Below are positions 1 through 8,148 of a DNA stretch of 64,000 bases, piece after piece. The stretch is from contig NZ_CP172882.1 in assembly GCF_050529585.1 (NCBI RefSeq), positions 2,170,001 to 2,234,000 on the forward strand. The letters are read 5' to 3'. The first letter of the stretch is position 1. Each line of letters begins with the position of its first letter. The stretch comes from Enterococcus_D sp050529585. Lineage in GTDB: Bacteria > Bacillota > Bacilli > Lactobacillales > Enterococcaceae. Under the pieces are notes generated by a model that ran no database searches, had not been told where the DNA came from, and was given only the letters and a program-made list of their open reading frames with translations. A program made the position numbers and the translations under genes.

Positions 1-196
1 ATCCAGGCTCATCGCGATTTTTTGACGGTACACCTTGTTGGACCCCCGCGCCAATAATAATGCGCGAATCATCTTTAGATCCAAACACCCCACAGCGATA
101 CAAGCCAAACAACACCAACAACAAAAGCAAAAACAAGAGTAGCCATTTACGTTTCTTTTCTTTGGTACGTGTACTTCTTGGATTGTTTTCTTTCAC
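1..196 (-). CDS. Membrane-anchored protein, N-terminal part only
   Basis: The frame opens with GTG at 196 and runs off the window edge. The 65 visible residues are a basic stretch followed by one strongly hydrophobic leucine-rich segment (about residues 18-34), then an extracellular-looking start. That is a signal anchor or single-pass membrane protein. It lies 15 bases downstream of the beta-helix surface protein gene on the same strand, so the two are probably cotranscribed. The function cannot be told from this fragment. Confidence 0.6.
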   Translation of the reverse strand, partial: MKENNPRSTRTKEKKRKWLLLFLLLLLVLFGLYRCGVFGSKDDSRIIIGAGVQQGVPSKNRDEPG

Positions 197-211
197 GCAG
201 CAGTCTCCTCT

Positions 212-3200
212 CTAATCGATCAGTACAGTGAATGTAAAGCTGAAAACAAGGGTTGGTTCTTTCCCAGCAGTTGTCAAATTTCCAAAATATTCTCCGCCTA
301 ACGTAAAACGACCAATCGATGATGCGGGACTCTCATGCGCCACGTGCTGACCATCTAAAATACCTAGTGACGTCTCCGGAGTAGATGCATTGACACCAAT
401 GATCGATTCAGTAAAGCGATTATTCGGCAAGTTAGTTGAATGCAGCAAGTCTAAACGAATAGGATTCTTTGAATCTGTTGGATCAGCAGTTGCATCTAAG
501 AAAGTCAGCCCCGCATTTTCTGTTTCCTTGACTTCTTTAAGGGAGACTTCGACCGGATAATCAGAGTGGTTTTGCATCTCATATTGCCCATTGTTCTGAT
601 TACTCGTTCCAGCAGCAATCATCCCGTTGGTTTGTTCATTTACATGAAAATCCATTTTTGTTGGAACAACAACATGAATATTTGTAGTACTTAGATAAGC
701 AAAATAAATCACAGCATCTCCCCAAGGGTCATTGGCAGGCCAATCCATCAAGGTTGCTGTCAATCCATCGCCTCTCGTTGCAGATTCAAATGTAGTTAAG
801 TCTGATCCCCAACGAAATTGCCAAGGCGTATAGCTGTGGATCTGGGGAAATTCACGTGTAAATATTGCTTCACTGATCCGTCGAACAACTTCTGTAGCAG
901 GGTGATCTTCTATTTCAGCTCCGGCACTCGTTACATGATAAAGGGTAATGCGGTAAGTACTTGTACTGATATCCAAATTATTGATCGGATGCCCATCGGT
1001 TGTTGTACCCGCAGCTTGAATATTTGGATAACGTGCAGTTCCTTCATTTGCAGCTAATTGGAAAAGGCCATTAGACGCATGATTGTTACTGAACTGAACA
1101 TTTGAACCAACTGTCAAGCGGGTATACTGATTGTCTTCTGTATAAATTGCGCCACCATCGCCGCCGCCAACTCCTCTAGCAGCTGCATTACTATGAAATC
1201 TTCCATTTGTAATACGAAGACTAGCACTTGCTTGGGCACTCATGGCAATTGCACCACCATGAGCCGCCGAATTTCCATCAAAGGTTCCGTTCAACATGGT
1301 GCATCGTCCATGAAGGTAGAGACCACCGCCACGCTCACTCACCCAATTTCCTGTTATGTTGCCATTATTTAGTGTCAAGTGCCCGCTCGATAAGACATAT
1401 ATGCCCCCGCCATACCGAGTGTGATTTCCCGAAATCACGCCTCCATCAAGATCAAATTGCCCCCCAACATACACACCGCCACCATCTCCATGTTCAAACA
1501 CATTTCCATTTTGTGTGCCAGCTTTATTTGCGGAAACTTCTCCACCTGTCATTGTTAGATCTCCGAAAACATGAATGCCGCCACCTGTCTCTTTGGCTTC
1601 ATTCATATGAATCAAACCGTCGTCCATTGTCATTGTTCCTTCAGTACGTATATAGATTCCCGCCCCATTAGCGGATGTATTTTCACCAATGGTTGCTCCT
1701 TCCATCGCAAGAGAGCCTCGATGGACATGGATACCGCCACCGCTGACTGGACTGCTGTTCTTTTCAATCAAACCACCCTTTAAGGTAAAAGATTTATTGT
1801 TTTGACCATTGAACATCACACCACCACCAACTTCTCCTGCAGCATGATTGTTAGCAATCGTTCCCCCAGACATGAAGATATTTCCCCAAGAATAAATACC
1901 GCCACCATTTGCCGTAGCATGATTTCCCATTACATTTCCACCCGAAAAATTCAACTGTGCTGAGGTGACTAAATAGATCCCCCCACCATTTCCACCATGA
2001 TTATTGGCAATCGTTCCATCAATAAAGTCAAACTTTTCGCCGATATAGGCACCACCACCATCATTTGATGCACGATTATTGGTAATTTCGCCGCCAGACA
2101 TCTGAAACATGCCACTAGGATGTGTAGCAATCCCACCGCCATGATAGGCTCGATTCCCATCAATTGTTCCATTTTCTTTCATCAAAAAAGTGCCCTCGTA
2201 AACATATACGCCGCCGCCTTCTGTTACGGCTTGATTATTGGTCACTTCACCGCCAGGCATCGTCAAGGTCCCCCGAGCAAGTACATAGATTCCACCACCA
2301 TGTGTCCATGCAACATTATTGTCAATGACCGATGTTTCAGTAATCTCAACCATCCCACCGTATTGGTAAATGCCGCCGCCACAGCTGTTTGTACTATTAC
2401 TGGTTATTCTGCCGCCGCGGATCACACATGTACCCCTTCCCCCACGCAGGTTGGTACGCATTCCACCACCGCCACTATAATTTCCAGCAATTTCTACATT
2501 ATTCTGAGCGATCAGACCACCTTCAATCAGCACGTCATAATTTCCTGAAGTCATATCAAAACAAATACCGCCACCACCACTGTAATTTCCCGTTCCCTTA
2601 ACAGTATTATTCGTGATGGTGCCATTAGACATATGAAAGCTGCCATTGTTCATGTAAATGCCGCCACCGCCGCTAAAATCAGCGACATTGGTTACCTGAT
2701 TTCCTTCTATTGATCCACCGCTCATTTGTATGTTCGTATTGGTTTCTGCACAAATGCCGCCACCACGTATTCCTGCGGTATTGCCAGTGATATCTCCGCC
2801 TTCAAAGATAAATATTGCATTTATCCGAAGAAAGACACCGCCCCCACCATTTGACGTACTGGTCGTATTGTTAGTCAGAGGCGCACTATTCGTATCGATC
2901 GAGCCGCCAGTCATCGTGAAACGTCCTGCTCGTGTCGTATTTCCATCAACAAAGACACCACCTCCACGGTTATTGTGGACACTATTGCCAGTAATACGCC
3001 CACCTTCCATGCGTAACGTGCCTTGCGGGTTCACGTAAATTCCACCCCCAACATCTTGGTAACAATTTTTGATCACTGTTCCATCTTTAATGATGAGTTG
3101 GCCAGCCGCAGTAGAAAGCCCGCCGCCAGTTCCAGAACCATCAAAGATAATATGTTCAAAAGTGACTGTATTGCCCGTTCCAACTGCAAAATGCCTGCTA

Positions 3201-3988
3201 GTGGTTCCTTTAGTGAGCGTTACCGGTCGATCAGTCATTTGTGAGCGAATCGTGATGTTTTTTTGTACAGTAATCTCTGTCGCATCAAAAATAATGTCAT
3301 TCGCAAGTAAAACTGTATCGCCGCCTACCACCTCACTCCGCCTGATAAAGGCATCTAATTCACTTCTCGTCTCTCCTGTAAACACATGTTCTGTCCCGGA
3401 AGTCTCTTGTGCTTGCACAAAAAATGTGTAGTAATCTTGACCAAAATCCGTATCATTGTATACCAATGCACAATAATATCCATGGGGCATGAGGGTTTCT
3501 GCTACCAAAAATTGCCAGCGAGGTTTGTTTGCTGTATCCTTTTTTTCTTCATAAGCGGCGATAGCTGCAGCAACCGCTTCTTTTGTTTGCGGCTGCTGAT
3601 CATATGCTGTGTAAGTTGCATGTGTATTGTCAGATTGTTTATTGTTTATCCCTTCATCATTCAACTCAGATTCTGTTTCAAGTGTGGGTTGTAATGAATC
3701 TGTCTCCTCGCCTTCACTATCTCTGCTGATTTCTTTGTTACCTTCACTCTCGTCAGATTGCGATGCTTCGATCAATGGTTGATCTTCATCGCTCGTCTCG
3801 TCCCTCGCAAAGAATGACTCATTGCTGAATAAATCAGGGATATCTATCGCGATATCTGGTTCTGTTTGCGCATAGGCTTCCAGTCTTTGCAAAGGAATCG
3901 ATCCGAGCATAATCAGCGCTATGAGGGCAATACGACTTATTTTTCTGATTATTTTTCTTTCACGGCGGCGCAAGCAATATTTTTTCAA
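212..3988 (-). CDS. Large secreted beta-helix surface protein
   Basis: This is a 1258-residue protein with a very basic N-terminus and a hydrophobic signal segment (about residues 12-40), so it should be secreted. An acidic, Ser/Glu-rich linker follows (about 45-130). Residues of about 205-960 are an array of short repeats built on the pattern GGGIY-x-GG-x-I-x-N-N, typical of right-handed parallel beta-helix (pectin-lyase-like) adhesins. The last 300 residues are a non-repetitive, beta-rich domain. No LPXTG motif is present; the C-terminus loosely resembles the cell-wall-associated ends of enterococcal WxL-type proteins, so non-covalent wall attachment is inferred. The start is TTG at 3988 after a GGGGGG ribosome binding site. 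The role is probably adhesion or matrix binding, but no ligand is evident. Confidence 0.8.
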   Translation of the reverse strand: MKKYCLRRRERKIIRKISRIALIALIMLGSIPLQRLEAYAQTEPDIAIDIPDLFSNESFFARDETSDEDQPLIEASQSDESEGNKEISRDSEGEETDSLQPTLETESELNDEGINNKQSDNTHATYTAYDQQPQTKEAVAAAIAAYEEKKDTANKPRWQFLVAETLMPHGYYCALVYNDTDFGQDYYTFFVQAQETSGTEHVFTGETRSELDAFIRRSEVVGGDTVLLANDIIFDATEITVQKNITIRSQMTDRPVTLTKGTTSRHFAVGTGNTVTFEHIIFDGSGTGGGLSTAAGQLIIKDGTVIKNCYQDVGGGIYVNPQGTLRMEGGRITGNSVHNNRGGGVFVDGNTTRAGRFTMTGGSIDTNSAPLTNNTTSTSNGGGGVFLRINAIFIFEGGDITGNTAGIRGGGICAETNTNIQMSGGSIEGNQVTNVADFSGGGGIYMNNGSFHMSNGTITNNTVKGTGNYSGGGGICFDMTSGNYDVLIEGGLIAQNNVEIAGNYSGGGGMRTNLRGGRGTCVIRGGRITSNSTNSCGGGIYQYGGMVEITETSVIDNNVAWTHGGGIYVLARGTLTMPGGEVTNNQAVTEGGGVYVYEGTFLMKENGTIDGNRAYHGGGIATHPSGMFQMSGGEITNNRASNDGGGAYIGEKFDFIDGTIANNHGGNGGGIYLVTSAQLNFSGGNVMGNHATANGGGIYSWGNIFMSGGTIANNHAAGEVGGGVMFNGQNNKSFTLKGGLIEKNSSPVSGGGIHVHRGSLAMEGATIGENTSANGAGIYIRTEGTMTMDDGLIHMNEAKETGGGIHVFGDLTMTGGEVSANKAGTQNGNVFEHGDGGGVYVGGQFDLDGGVISGNHTRYGGGIYVLSSGHLTLNNGNITGNWVSERGGGLYLHGRCTMLNGTFDGNSAAHGGAIAMSAQASASLRITNGRFHSNAAARGVGGGDGGAIYTEDNQYTRLTVGSNVQFSNNHASNGLFQLAANEGTARYPNIQAAGTTTDGHPINNLDISTSTYRITLYHVTSAGAEIEDHPATEVVRRISEAIFTREFPQIHSYTPWQFRWGSDLTTFESATRGDGLTATLMDWPANDPWGDAVIYFAYLSTTNIHVVVPTKMDFHVNEQTNGMIAAGTSNQNNGQYEMQNHSDYPVEVSLKEVKETENAGLTFLDATADPTDSKNPIRLDLLHSTNLPNNRFTESIIGVNASTPETSLGILDGQHVAHESPASSIGRFTLGGEYFGNLTTAGKEPTLVFSFTFTVLID

Positions 3989-4037
3989 TTCGACGTCCCC
4001 CCTTTCTTACAATTGGCTCATTGTTCATGTTGAATTG

Positions 4038-4062
4038 TCATGTAAAACGATATTTTACATGA
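4038..4062. promoter_or_regulatory. Perfect 10-bp inverted repeat upstream of the surface protein gene
   Basis: TCATGTAAAA and TTTTACATGA are separated by 5 bases, about 50 bases upstream of the surface protein start codon. It could be a regulator-binding site or a leader hairpin. No T-run follows on either side, so it is not a simple terminator. Confidence 0.5.
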
Positions 4063-4115
4063 TCAAACTACGCATCAATCCTTGAGATCCAAGCGCGGAT
4101 ACATTTCTGATACGC

Positions 4116-4144
4116 TATAGAGACTATTGCCAAATCAACGTCAA
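4116..4144 (-). promoter_or_regulatory. Possible promoter of the surface protein gene
   Basis: TTGACG, a 17-base spacer and TCTATA on the minus strand. The -35 is good and the -10 is poor. It would place the inverted repeat at 4038-4062 inside the 5' leader. Confidence 0.3.
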
Positions 4145-4258
4145 TTAGCACATCTGACAAATCAAAATGAATGATCTCCAAATAAAATAGCAGATACTTT
4201 TAAAGATATAAATTCATTTTTTTCGTCGGGCGACGAAATTTTTGTCGATGTTTATTTT

Positions 4259-4316
4259 TCAAAAAAAAAAAGAGCTTTAAAAACGTTGATTTCAACGCTT
4301 TTAAAGCTCTTTTTTT
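4259..4316 (-). terminator. Terminator originally behind tRNA-Ser, bidirectional
   Basis: An 18-bp stem with one mismatch (arms 4271-4289 and 4292-4310) has a T-run on both strands. Before integration it lay directly behind the tRNA-Ser 3' end, because it abuts the 16-bp att repeat on the chromosomal side. In the lysogen it is about 40 kb from the tRNA. Confidence 0.85.
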
Positions 4317-4332
4317 ATAAGGAGAGTACAGG
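4317..4332. other. att site, distal copy (16-bp core)
   Basis: The sequence matches 44068-44083 exactly and diverges on both sides. It lies next to the displaced tRNA terminator and marks the phage end far from the integrase gene. Confidence 0.9.
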
Positions 4333-4383
4333 CCTAAAACCCCCTTTACTATCATTGATTTAAAGGTGATTTTTGGCGACAAA

Positions 4384-4441
4384 TGCAAAATCGGTGCAAA
4401 ATTATTTCTTTTGATATCTTTAACATATTTAATTGCAAAAT
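4384..4441. repeat. TGCAAAAT repeats, likely integrase arm sites (distal end)
   Basis: There are three TGCAAAAT copies, at 4384, 4395 and 4434. The first two are 11 bases apart, about one helical turn, and two copies continue as TGCAAAATTATT. The same octamer occurs three times beside the other att site, which fits tyrosine-integrase arm-type sites. Confidence 0.65.
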
Positions 4442-4505
4442 TATTTTTGTTCCCCTTTACAAAGAGAACAAACGTTCGTATACTTTCTGAAAGGAGTGAT
4501 TTTAA

Positions 4506-4727
4506 ATGTTTGAAGATATGATCGCAGAACAAATTGATTCAAAACTTGCCAACGATTATGCTGCTGTTTCTGATGATGATAAGATTTTCTTAGATTTACT
4601 CATTCTTGGGGTGTTAGCTCAAAGCGATAAATCCATTACCGTAAAACGTGAACGCATTGTAAAAAATGGTAAGTTTTGCGACCGAATGATAATTGAATCT
4701 CCACTTAAACTTAAAAATAAGAGGTAA
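4506..4727 (+). CDS. Small hypothetical prophage protein
   Basis: This 73-residue protein is the first gene inside the distal att end, after a strong ribosome binding site (GAAAGGAGTG, then ATG). The N-terminal half is acidic and the C-terminal half basic, with a short hydrophobic helix in the middle. I do not recognise the family. It heads a run of three closely spaced rightward genes that ends at the terminator at 5304. Confidence 0.7.
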   Translation: MFEDMIAEQIDSKLANDYAAVSDDDKIFLDLLILGVLAQSDKSITVKRERIVKNGKFCDRMIIESPLKLKNKR

Positions 4728-4733
4728 TTTAAT

Positions 4734-5000
4734 ATGAAATCAATGAAAGGAACTGTTTCAAAGATACGAGTGTTGAAGATGTCGAGAACCCCTTTAGTGC
4801 GTTTCTCACTTGATGGAGTAAATTGTTTGATTGCGGCTCATAGCCTAAACTTTTTGGCAGATGTCGATGAGGATATGAGAATTGTGGTTGGTGGTGAATA
4901 TAATGATCGGAAACAGTTTGTTGTCCGCAAATATTCAGTAATTGGCAAAACAAAGATTATGATTGAGTTTGAAGCAATGAAAGAGATAGTTTCTAGGTGA
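4734..5000 (+). CDS. Small hypothetical prophage protein
   Basis: An 88-residue, basic, beta-rich protein with the spacing of a small OB- or SH3-like barrel; this is only an impression from the strand pattern. It starts 6 bases after the preceding gene, so it is cotranscribed. No recognised family. Confidence 0.65.
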   Translation: MKSMKGTVSKIRVLKMSRTPLVRFSLDGVNCLIAAHSLNFLADVDEDMRIVVGGEYNDRKQFVVRKYSVIGKTKIMIEFEAMKEIVSR

Positions 5001-5004
5001 TCAC

Positions 5005-5301
5005 ATGCAAAATGAAATCCCATCCGCACACCAACGCACGTATGCATTTGAAAAAAATTACTACGAGTTATCAACCTATCCTAGGCCTGCTCATTTCCAA
5101 TTTGAACAGTTTGTAAAATCTATGGACAGCACAGGCAAGCGTTACTTTAGCATACCCGCACAGTGGACGGTATTAAACGAGCCGATTGCAGCTGTGTTTA
5201 TATTAAGAGATAACCAGTATTTGTTTGACCACTTTAGGACACAGACTGAGGTTATTAGGCGGTATGATCCGGATAAAGAGTATACTGTAGATGGCAAATA
5301 A
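5005..5301 (+). CDS. Small hypothetical prophage protein
   Basis: A 98-residue soluble protein rich in Tyr and Phe. It follows the previous gene by 4 bases and is the last gene before a terminator. No recognised domain. Confidence 0.65.
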   Translation: MQNEIPSAHQRTYAFEKNYYELSTYPRPAHFQFEQFVKSMDSTGKRYFSIPAQWTVLNEPIAAVFILRDNQYLFDHFRTQTEVIRRYDPDKEYTVDGK

Positions 5302-5303
5302 GA

Positions 5304-5334
5304 AGCTTATCCAATTTTAGGATAGGCTTTTTTT
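5304..5334 (+). terminator. Rho-independent terminator
   Basis: The arms AGCTTATCC and GGATAGGCT are followed by a T-run. It closes the 4506-5301 cluster and separates it from the operator-bearing promoter at 5369. Confidence 0.75.
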
Positions 5335-5368
5335 ATGCTAACTTTCTCAAGATAATCAAGCTTATCTA

Positions 5369-5397
5369 TTTACACACCACCAAATTGGTGGTATATT
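5369..5397 (+). promoter_or_regulatory. Promoter whose spacer is a palindromic operator
   Basis: TTTACA (5369-5374), a 17-base spacer and TATATT (5392-5397). The palindrome ACCACCAAATTGGTGGT (5376-5392) fills the spacer exactly, so a bound dimer would block RNA polymerase. This is the layout of a repressed or autoregulated accessory operon. The 106-residue HTH-like protein at 6027 and the AP2 protein at 6328, both downstream, are candidate regulators. Confidence 0.75.
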
Positions 5398-5436
5398 AAA
5401 TATATAATCAAGTAAGAGATAAAGGGGATAATCAAA

Positions 5437-5808
5437 ATGGCAAAATCAGAAATCTTTAGAAAAGCGTGGAAATTAGCTAAACGAGGAGCTTTTTTATTCG
5501 GCGGAAGCAGCAAAGAATATTTTGCGGAAGCATTGAAATTGGTGTACAGAAGCGAAAAAGCTATTTACACTTTAGAGATTTCTGGTGGATCTCGTAAGCA
5601 CAAGTCTTGGGTAGCTAAAGTAAACGGAACAGATGCTAAATGGGGATTTGCAAGAACATTTGTTGAAGCAGCTGATTACGGCGTTTATAAATTGGAAGAT
5701 GGCGTTTATAACATCAAAGATGCAGCGAAAAACGACCAACAGTTTTTATTGGTAGCTAACGGAAAAGCAATCGAAATTGAAAAAGAAGAAGTTTTAGCAA
5801 ACTTATAA
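5437..5808 (+). CDS. Prophage accessory protein with KSEIF-type N-terminus
   Basis: A 123-residue protein, first gene behind the operator-bearing promoter, with a GGGGAT-type ribosome binding site. The N-terminus (KSEIFRKAWKLAK) resembles a short segment that recurs, from memory and unverified, at the start of several small proteins of Gram-positive phages and plasmids. The rest alternates short strands and helices, with a C-terminal acidic helix. No catalytic motif is visible. Its position in an independently regulated cluster between the lysis genes and the att site is typical of lysogenic-conversion or anti-host-defence genes; that role is inference. Confidence 0.75.
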   Translation: MAKSEIFRKAWKLAKRGAFLFGGSSKEYFAEALKLVYRSEKAIYTLEISGGSRKHKSWVAKVNGTDAKWGFARTFVEAADYGVYKLEDGVYNIKDAAKNDQQFLLVANGKAIEIEKEEVLANL

Positions 5809-5824
5809 TATAGGAGGGAGTATT

Positions 5825-5977
5825 ATGGAAATCTTTGTATTAGATCACGATACTATTATCTCGGAAGAATTTGCAAGCGTTGAGGAAGTTTTAGAACAAG
5901 TTGGTACCGCTTATGAATTTATCAATTTGCAAATTGATGGTGAAAAGAAAACCATTTATAAAGGTGTAGATTATTAA
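5825..5977 (+). CDS. 50-residue acidic hypothetical protein
   Basis: ATG at 5825 follows TAGGAGGGAGTATT, an excellent ribosome binding site, 16 bases after the previous stop. The product is small and acidic with a predicted strand-helix-strand pattern. It is cotranscribed with the 5437 gene. No family recognised. A GC-rich inverted repeat lies just after its stop, about 5980-6000. Confidence 0.7.
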   Translation: MEIFVLDHDTIISEEFASVEEVLEQVGTAYEFINLQIDGEKKTIYKGVDY

Positions 5978-6026
5978 TTGAGAGGATCCCCTCCTCTCTT
6001 ACTTTAGTCAGAAAGAGGCAAAAAAT

Positions 6027-6347
6027 ATGGAATACAAACTATTTACTACTTTGTACAGAGAAGCGCATGAATACAGCAGTGTTGATATGTACATCGCTGA
6101 TCGTGGCTGGCAAGATTGGATGAATGATTTTGAGGATGCCGGTGCAGCATTGGCTTTGATTTACGATCTAGCTACAAATGACTTTGCAACTAATCGTAAG
6201 CGAATTACTGATAACCGCACAGAGTTTTCCAGATTATACAACATCCGTCTTAGGACGGTAGAAAATTGGGAACTAAGTGTAACAAAAACGCCAGACCATG
6301 TCAAAGAGTTGGTAGACTACACTATCTATGAAAAAGAATATAAGTAA
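6027..6347 (+). CDS. Small protein with C-terminal HTH-like segment
   Basis: A 106-residue protein. Residues of about 62-90 (FSRLYNIRLRTVENWELSVT and following) have the form of a helix-turn-helix recognition unit like those of XRE-type antitoxins. The N-terminal half is acidic and aromatic. The gene could encode the repressor that binds the palindrome at 5376-5392. It overlaps the next gene by 20 bases, indicating translational coupling. Confidence 0.7.
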   Translation: MEYKLFTTLYREAHEYSSVDMYIADRGWQDWMNDFEDAGAALALIYDLATNDFATNRKRITDNRTEFSRLYNIRLRTVENWELSVTKTPDHVKELVDYTIYEKEYK

Positions 6348-6774
6348 CCAACGGTTTGGGCGATTAGTTGCTGTTTATCCAATCGACAAAACATACCAAA
6401 ACAAAACGATATGGCATTGTGTATGTGATTGCGGCAACGAGATTGATGTAGTCATCAGCTATTTAACCAGCGGTGATACCAAGTCATGCGGATGCCTAAA
6501 GCAAGAAATCGATCAATCCAATCTGCGGGCCAAATACGATAGCAAACGTGTAGACGGCATAGCTACTCAATTATTTTCTGATAAGCCTAGGAAAGACAGC
6601 AGCACAGGTTATCGTGGTGTGTGTAAGTATTACACGCGGACAAGTAAACAAGAACGCTATCGCGCTTGGATCACAATCAAGGGCAAACGATACTTTAAAT
6701 CAGGTTTTTTGACCGCTGAGGATGCGTACTACAATGGCCGAAAAGAGTTGGAAAAATTATACTTGCCCAAATAA
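6328..6774 (+). CDS. AP2-domain DNA-binding protein with zinc-ribbon-like N-terminus
   Basis: A 148-residue protein. The N-terminal part carries a Cys cluster (CVCDCG, then CGCL) that looks like a metal-binding ribbon. The C-terminal 60 residues match the AP2 DNA-binding pattern (YRGV, RYRAWI, GKRYFKSGF, TAEDAYY). In phages AP2 modules are usually fused to HNH nucleases; no HNH residues are present here, so this is a stand-alone DNA-binding protein or the remains of a homing endonuclease. It is the last gene of the rightward accessory operon and faces the lysin gene across a shared terminator. Confidence 0.8.
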   Translation: MKKNISNQRFGRLVAVYPIDKTYQNKTIWHCVCDCGNEIDVVISYLTSGDTKSCGCLKQEIDQSNLRAKYDSKRVDGIATQLFSDKPRKDSSTGYRGVCKYYTRTSKQERYRAWITIKGKRYFKSGFLTAEDAYYNGRKELEKLYLPK

Positions 6775-6810
6775 AAAAGCCCCCTACTCACGAGAGTAAG
6801 GGGTATTTGT
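6774..6810. terminator. Bidirectional terminator between accessory and lysis genes
   Basis: A CCCCTACTC/GAGTAAGGGG stem has an A-run on its left and T-rich sequence on its right. It ends both the rightward accessory operon and the leftward late operon after the endolysin gene. Confidence 0.8.
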
Positions 6811-7599
6811 TTACAATTTTTTAAGTGTATCATCACGCAAAGTAATATATCTGGTCACACTCCCTAATTGAGTTTTGCCACGAGTGTAGACAGTGCCGTC
6901 TTTCCCTTTGATCTTGACAACCTCATCGACGGCTATGCGTTGGCCAACTGCGGCATTCCAGCCAGATTTAGTTTTTAGTTCTGGCTCGCAGTAAAAAGTG
7001 TCCGCTTTGATTACTTCATAAAATCCTGTTTTGGTTTGATAGTTTACTTTTTTAGCCACTGTGCTGTTCCCTCCTGTTCCGTTGTAGCCCATAACTTCCA
7101 ATGCTGCATTTACTGCGGCATCCATTTTCTTGGCCATAATATCCATGTCTTTCTGACTATCCACAAAGCCCCATTCAATCAAAATGGCAGATCCTGTTGA
7201 TGCACGGATCACGTACAACGATGTTGTAGCTTTAGCGCCGCGGTTGACCCATCCAGTCACTTTACATACAGCTGCACAAATTTCTTCTGCTAATTTTTTA
7301 GCCGCTGCATTTCCAGCATAGTACCAAACTTCAAAACCGTTTGCTTGTCCATTAAATGCATTCAAGTGATGGCTGACATGGAATGATTTACCAACAGCAT
7401 TCATTTTATTTACGATGTTAACTAAATTAGCATTAGCCGTTCTACCTACATTGTCGGTTGCATCAACTGCCTTAGTTACCGCTCGAAACTTGTCATGGAT
7501 TTGTTGGGCAACTTCATGTTCTTTCAAACCACAACCACTTGCCCCAGGAACAATCGCATTATGCCCTCTATGAGAGGTAGAGTTAATATAATTAGTCAT
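6811..7599 (-). CDS. Endolysin, N-acetylmuramoyl-L-alanine amidase
   Basis: A 262-residue lysin and the last gene of the late operon. Residues 1-175 match the zinc-dependent Amidase_3 fold: an early HRGHN segment, the SFHVSHHLNA histidine region and a late catalytic Glu in ILIEWGFVD. Residues of about 185-262 form a beta-rich cell-wall-binding domain with SH3-like spacing. It cleaves the MurNAc-L-Ala bond of peptidoglycan at the end of the lytic cycle after the holin permeabilises the membrane. No signal peptide is present, as expected for holin-dependent lysins. Confidence 0.92.
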   Translation of the reverse strand: MTNYINSTSHRGHNAIVPGASGCGLKEHEVAQQIHDKFRAVTKAVDATDNVGRTANANLVNIVNKMNAVGKSFHVSHHLNAFNGQANGFEVWYYAGNAAAKKLAEEICAAVCKVTGWVNRGAKATTSLYVIRASTGSAILIEWGFVDSQKDMDIMAKKMDAAVNAALEVMGYNGTGGNSTVAKKVNYQTKTGFYEVIKADTFYCEPELKTKSGWNAAVGQRIAVDEVVKIKGKDGTVYTRGKTQLGSVTRYITLRDDTLKKL

Positions 7600-7601
7600 G
7601 G

Positions 7602-7853
7602 TTATTCCCCTTTTCCAATGTAAAAATAGTCATCAATTTCTTCAGAAGAATCATCCGTTTTTTCACGTTTCTTCACTTCGAAATTAAATGTTTCATCCTT
7701 GCCGGAAGTTGTAAGATCTTTCTTCAAAATGTACGCAGAGTCCCCAGTGTGATTCATGGTATGAGCTGCATCTTGTACGGGATCTACTTCTTTAACAATC
7801 TCCGGCTTTGCTACTTTCTCAAAATCCTCAATAAATTTAGCTTTGTTTCTCAT
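7602..7853 (-). CDS. Small hypothetical protein between holin and lysin
   Basis: An 83-residue, highly charged, lysine- and glutamate-rich protein without membrane segments. It sits between holin and endolysin with a clear ribosome binding site and ends 2 bases before the lysin start, so it belongs to the lysis cassette. Function unknown. Confidence 0.7.
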   Translation of the reverse strand: MRNKAKFIEDFEKVAKPEIVKEVDPVQDAAHTMNHTGDSAYILKKDLTTSGKDETFNFEVKKREKTDDSSEEIDDYFYIGKGE

Positions 7854-7880
7854 GTTTATCCCTCCAATTTTGGTATATAA

Positions 7881-7910
7881 AAAGAGTAGCCATTATATTG
7901 GCTACTCTTT
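7881..7910 (-). terminator. Hairpin behind the holin gene
   Basis: A perfect 11-bp stem (AAAGAGTAGCC/GGCTACTCTTT) is followed on the minus strand by TTTTTATAT. It overlaps the holin stop codon and may attenuate or stabilise lysis-cassette mRNA rather than stop transcription fully. Confidence 0.6.
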
Positions 7911-8147
7911 CTTGTCCGTGAATTCTTGGCCGTCACCATAATCTGTTTTTTGTTCATCTTGATACTGGCTACTAGCAATATTCAAGAATACACCTGCTAA
8001 AGTTGCGGCCGCTGTGATCGTTCCAACAATGATTTCAGTTTGGAATCCGTACAACCCACCCATCGTTACGATGAATGCTGTTACTGCAGGTACCCCTACA
8101 GTCAGTGCTTTTTTTGCTAGATCATATTGTTTATTTGTCAATTTCAT
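7902..8147 (-). CDS. Phage holin
   Basis: An 81-residue protein with two hydrophobic segments (about residues 16-34 and 38-58), a basic N-terminus and a charged tail. The opening MKLTNKQYDLAKKALTVGVPA pattern is typical of small holins of lactic acid bacterial phages (r1t-like). It forms membrane lesions that release the amidase. The position directly upstream of the lysin cassette agrees. Confidence 0.85.
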   Translation of the reverse strand: MKLTNKQYDLAKKALTVGVPAVTAFIVTMGGLYGFQTEIIVGTITAAATLAGVFLNIASSQYQDEQKTDYGDGQEFTDKKE

Positions 8148-8148
8148 C

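Noticed and set aside
818..3694. Several long open frames on the plus strand opposite the beta-helix surface protein gene
   Set aside because: They mirror the low-complexity Gly-Gly-Asn repeats of the real gene, lack ribosome binding sites and have no coherent domain content.
4200..4532. A 110-codon minus-strand frame across the att site
   Set aside because: It runs through the tRNA terminator hairpin and att repeat, is lysine- and phenylalanine-rich by base composition, and has no binding site.
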